In this document: positions 17,147 through 27,984 of the stretch, one piece after another
Layout of the letters: each line of letters starts with the position of its first letter
Position numbering within the stretch: position 1 is the stretch's first letter
NCBI RefSeq assembly: GCF_000299415.1
Contig: NZ_AMPG01000002.1
Span: 496,001-560,000 of the forward strand
Source of the DNA: Candidatus Microthrix parvicella Bio17-1
Lineage (GTDB): Bacteria; Actinomycetota; Acidimicrobiia; Acidimicrobiales; Microtrichaceae
Direction of reading: 5' to 3'
DNA length: 64,000 nt
Position numbers and translations under genes: made by a program
Notes under the pieces: model-generated
The model's input: only the letters and a program-made list of their open reading frames with translations
Told to the model about the DNA's origin: nothing
Databases searched by the model: none

Positions 17147-19830
17147 GCGGATGCCAAGTCGTCGTGGTCGAACTCATCGAGCGGCCAGGTACCGAGCACC
17201 CCACCATCCGGGGTCAGCGCCACAACCACGGCCTCGTCGCCGGTTGCAAGCAACTCGTCGATGGACGACGTCGCATACACCGACACTCCGGCAGCAATCG
17301 CCGCGTCGGCGAGGTCAGAATCAAGCCGGGGCACACCGACGAGCAGCAGCGAGTAGTTCGGGGCGTCGAACGCCCGCTCACGCAACGACAACAGCGCCGC
17401 CTCGCACGACGCGCATCCCTGCCGGGTGACCAGCAGCACGGTCGGGCGGTCCGCAGCAAGCAATGACCCCAGCGTGTCATTCAGATCGAACCCCGTCATC
17501 AGCGTGGACCGGGTGGCCTCGCTCAGGCTCCTCTGGGTCGTGCGGGCAACCGGCGCCCGCGCCACCCGATGCCCCGGACCGCCGGCACAGCCGGCCAGCC
17601 CCAACGACCCCACGGCCAGCGCAGACGCCACGACGGCGGGCCGGACGTGTGAAGGCCCTGTGCCACGCCGCCGGGGCCACCAGTACAGGGCGGCCAGCGC
17701 TATCGCGGCGACGAGGAGCCACCACCAGTAGAGAGGATAGGCGCGGTACACGAACTCCACCCGGTGACGGCCCTCGGGCACGGCCACGCCCAGGAACGAC
17801 GGGGTCACCATCTGGGTCGGCACCACCTCACCGTCGACCCGGGCCTCCCAACGTGGATGGAAGTTGGTGGCCGCCGTCACCACCCCGCCACGGTCCATCT
17901 CGACCTCGGCTTCAAAGCGCCCACCGTCGAGGTCGATCGTCGATGCCAGAACCGACCCTGGTGGTCCCTCCAGCGACGCCTCGAGCGATGAGTCATCGGG
18001 TGCGGTCGGCGTTGCCGGGGTTCGTCCCTCCAGGTTCACCACGCGTGCCTGCCACGGGGGACGATCCAGTGCCAGCTCAGTCCGGGCCGCCTCACCCAGC
18101 TCGGCTCGTGAGGTGTTCAGCGGTTCACCGACCGTGTCTACCACCGACACCCAGCCCGAGTCGGGCACCTCATAGAGCGCCAACCCGTCCTCAAGAGCAA
18201 CCAGGTGGGTGCCGATGGGCCGTGCCCGCTGCGCCGGCTGGATCACCCAACGAATTCCGAAACGACGCAGGTCGGCCGCATTGGTGTCGTCAAGGTAGGT
18301 CTCCACATCGGCGCTCAGCGAGGCGATGCGCAGATTGAAACCGATCGAAGACACCGGGTAGTAGGCGAGGACCACCGGCACCGGAGCCCGTCCCACAAGA
18401 AACTCGTCACCCCAGTTGTTGATCCGTCCGGCGTACACCTTGCCGGGCCCCCGCTTCGTCACGTACCCGAGCAGGTCCTCAAGTGCAGACCCCCGAGATC
18501 GGTCCGCCTCAGCCTGTTGGGCAATCCACGAAGCGTCCTCTCCGGCGAACCGCACCCGCTCACGCATTGCAGGCGTGAGGATCACCAGCGCCAGTGCCGC
18601 GGCCCCGACGCTGCGCACGACCGCCCAATGGCGGGTTTCCGGCCCGAACCTCGGGGCCACCGCGGTGTGGCGGCGGGCGGTGTCGAAGATGGCCGTTCCA
18701 AGCCGGTCGAGGGCCGCTCCCGCCAACAGCACCAGCACCAACTGGATGGCCACGTGGTAGCGGTGCAGGAACACCTGATTGGCACCGGGCAGCAGGTCGA
18801 TGATCGGAGCAAATGGATTTCGGCCAACGAACAACACGGAGCCCAGCAGCAACATGGCGGGCAACTCCCGGGCCCATCGAATCGGTGGGCGTCGCCAACG
18901 CAGCAGGGCCAGCACCAGGCCGGCCGAACCGAGCAACGCGATCACCGGCAGGCGACCCCGATCGGTCAGGTCGCCGTGCAGCAGCCACCCGCCCACTTTT
19001 CGCCAACCAAAGGAGTCCGGAAAGTCGCCGCCGGCATCGAAGGCAGAGTCGTTGGTGGCCCACTGGTCGGTCAGCAGGGGCACGAGCACCCAGGCCGACA
19101 TCGCCAACGAACCAACCGCCAGCAGTGCGGTGCGAGGCAGTCGCTCCCGCCACTGCGACGGCCGCACCAACGGCCACAGCCCCAGGCACAACAGCACAAA
19201 CCAGGCCGTGGGGAGATGGCACGCCACGGTGAGGGCCACCGCCGCTCCCGCACGGCCAAAGCGTCGCCCCTCGGCGACGGCCCGGGCCGACCACGCCAGC
19301 GCGAGTGGCGCCACCCACATGCCCCACAGCTGCGACCACAGGCCGTTGCCCAGCCACGAATAGCTGAACAGCTCGAAGCCGTAGCCGGTGGCCGACACCA
19401 GCAGCGGCGAGCACACCGCCGCCAACGCCGCGGCGCGGGGCCGCAGCCCAAAAGCACGGGCCGCGACCGCCACCGCGATCGGCCACGTGGTCCAGAGCGC
19501 CCAGTTGGTCCACACAAACGCCGACTCCGCGCCGACCGCCCAGCCGAGCAACCCGGTCAACGAATGGGGCAGGCTCTGATAGTGATGAAACTGGGCGAGG
19601 CCCGAGCTGAGACGGTTGAACCAACCGTCGAGGGGCAGGTGCCCGGCGCCAATGCGGCTCGACGCCCAATCGACCATCGCCTCGTGAAAGCCCGCGTCGT
19701 TGGGGTAGCTCACCCGCTGCAACAGCGCCCGAGTGGCCCAGCCGTTGGCCGTGACCGTGGCGGCGATCAGCAGCAGGTTGCCCCGGCCCCAGCCGTGTAT
19801 CCAGGTGCGGATGGCGTGGCGGACGTTCAT
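17134..19830 (-). CDS. Large polytopic membrane protein (YfhO-like) fused to a lipobox-like segment and thioredoxin-like domain
   Basis: 898 residues. The first ~420 are membrane helices with short loops (FHEAMVDWASSRIGAGHLPLDGWF, GT-C-like). An extracytoplasmic part to about 690 follows, with a beta-rich section (FHPRWEARVDGEVVPTQM, VPEGRHRVEFVYRAYPLYWW) as in YfhO-type proteins. After a final helix pair comes SALAVGSLGLAGCAGG, which looks like a lipoprotein signal and lipobox. The last ~130 residues form a thioredoxin-like fold with GCASCEAALLSL as the CxxC site and GVPRLDSDLADAAIAAGV. I start at ATG 19830, which overlaps the upstream stop (ATGA). The fusion is unusual; a sequencing frameshift joining two genes is the alternative. 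Confidence 0.8.
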   Translation of the reverse strand: MNVRHAIRTWIHGWGRGNLLLIAATVTANGWATRALLQRVSYPNDAGFHEAMVDWASSRIGAGHLPLDGWFNRLSSGLAQFHHYQSLPHSLTGLLGWAVGAESAFVWTNWALWTTWPIAVAVAARAFGLRPRAAALAAVCSPLLVSATGYGFELFSYSWLGNGLWSQLWGMWVAPLALAWSARAVAEGRRFGRAGAAVALTVACHLPTAWFVLLCLGLWPLVRPSQWRERLPRTALLAVGSLAMSAWVLVPLLTDQWATNDSAFDAGGDFPDSFGWRKVGGWLLHGDLTDRGRLPVIALLGSAGLVLALLRWRRPPIRWARELPAMLLLGSVLFVGRNPFAPIIDLLPGANQVFLHRYHVAIQLVLVLLAGAALDRLGTAIFDTARRHTAVAPRFGPETRHWAVVRSVGAAALALVILTPAMRERVRFAGEDASWIAQQAEADRSRGSALEDLLGYVTKRGPGKVYAGRINNWGDEFLVGRAPVPVVLAYYPVSSIGFNLRIASLSADVETYLDDTNAADLRRFGIRWVIQPAQRARPIGTHLVALEDGLALYEVPDSGWVSVVDTVGEPLNTSRAELGEAARTELALDRPPWQARVVNLEGRTPATPTAPDDSSLEASLEGPPGSVLASTIDLDGGRFEAEVEMDRGGVVTAATNFHPRWEARVDGEVVPTQMVTPSFLGVAVPEGRHRVEFVYRAYPLYWWWLLVAAIALAALYWWPRRRGTGPSHVRPAVVASALAVGSLGLAGCAGGPGHRVARAPVARTTQRSLSEATRSTLMTGFDLNDTLGSLLAADRPTVLLVTRQGCASCEAALLSLRERAFDAPNYSLLLVGVPRLDSDLADAAIAAGVSVYATSSIDELLATGDEAVVVALTPDGGVLGTWPLDEFDHDDLASALAD

Positions 19831-21686
19831 CCGTCGGTGGCCTCGGCGAGTTCGAGGTGCAGCGAGCGCAGGCACACGCTGGACCCGGGCGCCAACGCCA
19901 GGCCGACGCGATCGGCGGTAAAGGGCTCGCCGGTGATCAGTACTTCACCGTCCGGCCAGCGGTCGATCACCTCATCGGCGATGTAGCGCGGGGCCTCCAC
20001 TCCGGCAACGGCCAACCTCGGTGCCGGGTCAACCGCATCGACCAGATCCAGGCGCAAGGTCCACTCGGCGGGTGTCAGCCGGCGGTTGAGCGGGATCCAC
20101 GCCAGTGTCCCGTCGGGGCCCGCCCGTACGCACGTCCCCCCACCCGGCGAGGCCTCCACGGTCCCGGATCCCGTTGAAACGAAGATGTTGGAAAGGTCGC
20201 CGCTGGTGTAACGACCCCACGTCGCCGGGCCAAGGCGTCCGGTGTCGTCGGCAAGCAGCAGGTCGACACCGGGCTGGTTCCACGACGCCGTCACCCCAGC
20301 GAGCCCAAGCGTCACCGAGAGGTGGGTGCCCGAACCGAACTGGGGCCCAATCACAACGTGAGGAACGGTCGTGTCGGCCACGGTCACGTCCCCCCGGTTG
20401 GATGTGGCCTGGCGGTTCAGGCTGGACACGAAACGATCCCGATACTCCCGCGAACGAAACGCCGGGCCCTCGGCCCACGCTGCCGGGATCGATGCCAGCA
20501 TCAGGCCGATTGCGATGGCGCTGAGTGCGACGAGCCGGCCGCGAGCAGTGGCCAGGTCCCGCAAGTTCGGTGTCCCCTCGACTGGTGTCGCACCGCTCCC
20601 AGACCGTCCCCAGGCCAGCCCCACCATCGCAATGACCGGCACCATCCAGGCACCGATCGCCACCTGGCGGTTCACCGTGCTGATCTGCCAGCCCAACTCG
20701 TCGAATCGCGAAGCTCCCAGCGCAGTGCCCCGAAGGAGCCCGACAGCAAGCACCGGACCTGCCAACACCCACCAGTGTCGCCCAACCCTGCGGGCCCACC
20801 ACCAGGTGGCACCGGCGAGCACGAGCACCGACGCGGCCACCAGCAACCAGCCGGCGCCCGACCATCCCGCCTCCGGGGGCCGAATCCCCACCTGAGCCGG
20901 AACGGCGCCGTCGAGCACGCCGCGCACGCCCACCCACGCAGCCGTGGGGAGGGCAACTCCTCCGTCGGAACCCGACAGCCCAGCGGCGATCCACACCACC
21001 GCCGCTCCGCCCAACACTGCGCCGAGCGCCACACCCACACGCCACTGACGCCGCAGCGCCGACCCCACCGAACCTCCCTGGGCGAGCGCCACAAAAACCA
21101 CGATGGCCACCAGAAGCGGCACGGTCAGCACCGAGGCCTCGAACGCGGAGAGCGCCAAAGCCACTGAGGCCCCCACCCCAACCGCCGCAGGCCACCCCGG
21201 CCGACGGATGGACGCCAAAAGAAACCAGACGGCACCCAGTGAACCCAGGGTGGAGCCAAGAACGTTGATCGATGCCGAAAACCACGACAGGGTTGACGGC
21301 CACGACCCATTGACCGCCACGGCGACGGCCGCCAGTTCGGGAATGGGCCGTGCGAGCCCCAGGCGGCGCCCAACGGCCACAGTGAGCGCCAAGCATGCAG
21401 CGAAGCCCCCGATCATCAGGAAAGCGGCGACCAGCCACGACGCGGTGCCCGCCAAGGACACCGCCTCAAAGGCCACCACCAAGCCGGGCATGACGTGACC
21501 GAAGATGTTACGGGTCAGCGCGTCCCAACCGAACGGCGATCGATCCACCACCTGCAGATGGTAGAAGTCGTCGTAGTAGAACCAGCTTTGAGTGACCACC
21601 CACAACGCCGGCGAAATCAACACCGCCACCAGCCCGAGGTCGCCTAGACGCCTCCTGGCCGCATCCCGCCCGGGCGCGGCGCTCAC
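19827..21686 (-). CDS. Polytopic membrane protein, GT-C-like, family not recognised
   Basis: The 619-residue protein starts at GTG 21686, overlapping the preceding stop by 4 bp. About eleven membrane helices occupy the first ~420 residues. Between the first two is an extracytoplasmic loop with WFYYDDFYHLQVV, whose Asp pair resembles the catalytic loop of GT-C glycosyltransferases. A soluble C-terminal part of ~200 residues follows, rich in beta strands, with a carbohydrate-binding feel (GTHLSVTLGLAGVTASWNQP, LDLVDAVDPAPRLAVAGVEA). It is followed by the 898-residue protein with a 4-bp overlap. I infer a role in building or exporting a surface glycan but cannot name the enzyme. Confidence 0.7.
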   Translation of the reverse strand: MSAAPGRDAARRRLGDLGLVAVLISPALWVVTQSWFYYDDFYHLQVVDRSPFGWDALTRNIFGHVMPGLVVAFEAVSLAGTASWLVAAFLMIGGFAACLALTVAVGRRLGLARPIPELAAVAVAVNGSWPSTLSWFSASINVLGSTLGSLGAVWFLLASIRRPGWPAAVGVGASVALALSAFEASVLTVPLLVAIVVFVALAQGGSVGSALRRQWRVGVALGAVLGGAAVVWIAAGLSGSDGGVALPTAAWVGVRGVLDGAVPAQVGIRPPEAGWSGAGWLLVAASVLVLAGATWWWARRVGRHWWVLAGPVLAVGLLRGTALGASRFDELGWQISTVNRQVAIGAWMVPVIAMVGLAWGRSGSGATPVEGTPNLRDLATARGRLVALSAIAIGLMLASIPAAWAEGPAFRSREYRDRFVSSLNRQATSNRGDVTVADTTVPHVVIGPQFGSGTHLSVTLGLAGVTASWNQPGVDLLLADDTGRLGPATWGRYTSGDLSNIFVSTGSGTVEASPGGGTCVRAGPDGTLAWIPLNRRLTPAEWTLRLDLVDAVDPAPRLAVAGVEAPRYIADEVIDRWPDGEVLITGEPFTADRVGLALAPGSSVCLRSLHLELAEATDG

Positions 21687-22486
21687 GCCGGGTTGGACCC
21701 GCCCGAACGTCGCCGCCAAAGCACCAGCCCGGCCGCCACAAGCAACGCCAGAACAACGATTCCGGCCAGCATCCACGTGGCGGCTCCGCCCGACGACGAG
21801 GCCTCATCCGACGGCTCGGCAGCCTCCCCGGCATCAACCGGTGGAGCCGGTTCTTCGGCCTTCTTGATGTCGATCTCGTCACCGGTCAGATCGAACTCCA
21901 CCGAGACCGGCCGGGCCACCGGAACCACCCCATCAGCCGTGGAAACCGAGCCCAAAGAGGCTCCCACCAACTGACCGCCGATCGCGCCGGTGATCCATGC
22001 GGTGTAGGTGCCATCGCCCAATCCCAAGCGGGGCAGACGGCAGCTGGTTTCGGCGTCCGGCGGCAGGGCCTGGACCGGTTCTGGGAAGGTACAACGAACC
22101 ACCAGGATGCCACCACGGGTAATCCACTGGGAATCAGCGGGACCACCTTCGACACTGCCCTCCGGCTCAGACGCAGTCAAACCGTCGGCCACAAGTTCCA
22201 TCCCGATTGGGCTGCCGTTCCATGCCTCACCAGAACGATTCTCAACCTTGAAGGTGAGGCTCTCCGCATCGGCGGCTCCGGTGAGCAACACCTCGATGGA
22301 AGGACAGTCCTCTGACGCCGTCATGGTGGGCAACTCAAGGCAGGCGGGGATGCCGCCCTGCAAGGGTGCTGCACCGGCAGCAGTCGTCGTGAAGCCCAGC
22401 ACCGACATGGCGACAATGCACCCGGCCGCCACGCTTCTCTGCGCCCAACGCGGCCCCCAGATTGGGGGCCGCTCAGCCGAAGGCAA
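21683..22486 (-). CDS. Secreted, C-terminally membrane-anchored hypothetical protein
   Basis: The 267-residue protein has a signal peptide (RSVAAGCIVAMSVLGFTTTAAGAA, cleavage near residue 39). A beta-rich ectodomain with paired Cys follows (CLELPTMTASEDCPS, VVRCTFPEPVQALPPDAETSC), with an acidic/Pro-rich stalk (EEPAPPVDAGEAAEPSDEASS), a C-terminal helix (WMLAGIVVLALLVAAGLVLW) and RRRSGGSNPA. There is no LPxTG-like motif, so anchoring is by the helix. It lies 14 bp after the collagen-like gene's stop and overlaps the next gene by 4 bp. I do not recognise the ectodomain. Confidence 0.75.
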   Translation of the reverse strand: MPSAERPPIWGPRWAQRSVAAGCIVAMSVLGFTTTAAGAAPLQGGIPACLELPTMTASEDCPSIEVLLTGAADAESLTFKVENRSGEAWNGSPIGMELVADGLTASEPEGSVEGGPADSQWITRGGILVVRCTFPEPVQALPPDAETSCRLPRLGLGDGTYTAWITGAIGGQLVGASLGSVSTADGVVPVARPVSVEFDLTGDEIDIKKAEEPAPPVDAGEAAEPSDEASSSGGAATWMLAGIVVLALLVAAGLVLWRRRSGGSNPA

Positions 22487-22500
22487 TTTGATGTCGTCGC

Positions 22501-26208
<3,708 letters not shown>

Positions 26209-27984
26209 TCACTGGCCGCCCAGGGTCTTGCCCTTACGGGGCCCGGCGATCGGCGCCCAGTCCGCCGGGATCTCCTGAGCGGTCGGAGGAAGCTCGTCGA
26301 ACCCGGTGACGCCGGTTTCGGGATCGAACACGTGCGGTTCGTCGTCGGGCCACTCCCCCGGCAGGTAACGCTTGCCGCCGTCGGAATAGCGCCAGCCACC
26401 CTTGCCCTCAACGCCGCCCTCGTCGAGCGCCATCACAGCCGGATCCCAGGAGATCTCGGTCATGTCATCAAGGGCCACATAGTCAGGGTTGGGAAAGAAA
26501 CCACGGTTACCAAAGCTCACCTGCGGGGCAATCGGCGACGATGGCAGCACCGGCGAGGCGAACAGAACGTCGCGGAACCGCTCCGGCGTCAGATCCGGGC
26601 CGGCCCCCTGCAACGCACCGAACAGCACCTGAAGGTTCGGCACGGCGAGCAGGGTGGCAGCACCGCCGGGCGGGTCGATGCCGAAGTACCACTTGTGTAA
26701 TCCAATGGGGCTGCCCAGACCACCGGCGACCCTCGGAAACAGGCTGGTCGGCCCGAACGCATGCGCCCACTGTTTCTGGTCGTAGGTGCGGCTGAACACG
26801 TTGTTCTCCACCAGGGTTGATCCGCTGGTCACCCACTCGGGGAAGTAGTCCTGCTCGGTGGAGATGCGGGTGAGCGTCTGAGGCGCAATCGGGTCGCCCA
26901 CAAACACGATCGTGGTGACGCCCGCCGACTTGAACTGGCTGAGCATCGCCCGCCCCGTGGAACCGAGCGCCAGCGGGTCGTCGTAGCGCTGAATCTTGGT
27001 CAGTTTGGCGTCGTAGTCGTCGGCCAGGGTCTGTATGAACTGCTTCACCGGATCGTCGTCGGCCTCGGCACCCTCGGCGGCGATCATGGCGATCTTGCGG
27101 GGCTTGTTTTTGAGTGGCCCACCGGCCCACTTGGCCGGTCGGTCGAAGAGCCGCTTTCCCAGGTACTCGGCCACCAGGACCAGGTTCTGGGTGAGCGTCT
27201 TCTGAACTCCCCACTGGGTGGGGTCACGGTCGGCGTAAAACGAGTCGTCGCCAGTGGAGGTGCAGCCCACACAGAGCACGCCGTTGGCCGAAATCGTGTC
27301 GGCGAAGGCGTTGGACAACTGCGGTCCGTTGATGACGGCGAACGGCTTGATGTCGCGAGCGATTGTTTCGGCATCGGCGGTGGCAGAAACGGAGTCCTGG
27401 ATGTTGCCGGTCGCGGTATAGGGAATGAGCTTGACCTTGCGGCCGTAGAACTCGTAATACTCGCCAAAGATCTCGTTGAAGTTGGCATAGGCCCGCTGGG
27501 CATCACCCGGCTTGGTCTTCAGACCGATCTGGCCGTAGATGAACTCGAGGATCGGGTCGCCCGGCTGGTTGAGATAGGCGACCACTTTGATCTCATCCGC
27601 GGTAACACCGGGTGTGGTCTCACCGCCGTTGTCGCCGGTGAACTTGGCGAAGCAGTTCTGCTGAGGAGCCAACGGCAGCGCCAGGGTGCCCGTGTCGGGG
27701 TCGCAGCGATCACCGAAGTCGTACTCATCGAGGGTGCCCTTGGCCTTGGCTTGATCGTAGGTCATGACGCCGGGCGGCAACTCGATATCGGTGGTGTCCT
27801 TGGCCCCGGCCCCCGTCGAGGTGACGGTTGGCGCCGCTTGTGTGCCATCGATGGGGTCGACGAACACGACGACCGCCGCCACCAACGCCAGCGAGGCGAG
27901 AATGGCAACCATCGGACCCCACCGGGCAATTGGACTGGGGCCATGTTCTTCGATGGTCCTGGGTACCTGCGTTCCGCGACTCAT
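26209..27984 (-). CDS. Membrane-anchored ABC substrate-binding protein, LIV (Peripla_BP_6) type
   Basis: 591 residues. Instead of a lipoprotein signal it has a single N-terminal helix (WGPMVAILASLALVAAVVVF, about 23-42), so it seems tethered by that helix. The binding domain has type I periplasmic-binding features: VTADEIKVVAYLNQPGD, AETIARDIKPFAVINGPQLS and GVTTIVFVGDPIAPQTLTR. It is longer than ordinary LivK proteins (~390) because of an N-terminal ~100-residue segment with two Cys and a C-terminal tail (VFDPETGVTGFDELPP). It is the last gene of the unit after the fusion transporter (ATGA overlap). Ligand unknown; the operon context suggests acyl or aromatic acids rather than amino acids. 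Confidence 0.85.
   Translation of the reverse strand: MSRGTQVPRTIEEHGPSPIARWGPMVAILASLALVAAVVVFVDPIDGTQAAPTVTSTGAGAKDTTDIELPPGVMTYDQAKAKGTLDEYDFGDRCDPDTGTLALPLAPQQNCFAKFTGDNGGETTPGVTADEIKVVAYLNQPGDPILEFIYGQIGLKTKPGDAQRAYANFNEIFGEYYEFYGRKVKLIPYTATGNIQDSVSATADAETIARDIKPFAVINGPQLSNAFADTISANGVLCVGCTSTGDDSFYADRDPTQWGVQKTLTQNLVLVAEYLGKRLFDRPAKWAGGPLKNKPRKIAMIAAEGAEADDDPVKQFIQTLADDYDAKLTKIQRYDDPLALGSTGRAMLSQFKSAGVTTIVFVGDPIAPQTLTRISTEQDYFPEWVTSGSTLVENNVFSRTYDQKQWAHAFGPTSLFPRVAGGLGSPIGLHKWYFGIDPPGGAATLLAVPNLQVLFGALQGAGPDLTPERFRDVLFASPVLPSSPIAPQVSFGNRGFFPNPDYVALDDMTEISWDPAVMALDEGGVEGKGGWRYSDGGKRYLPGEWPDDEPHVFDPETGVTGFDELPPTAQEIPADWAPIAGPRKGKTLGGQ

Noticed and set aside
18205-19986. Plus-strand open frame of 593 codons
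   Set aside because: Antisense of the 898-residue membrane protein gene; composition is Arg/Gln/His-rich and no family is recognisable.
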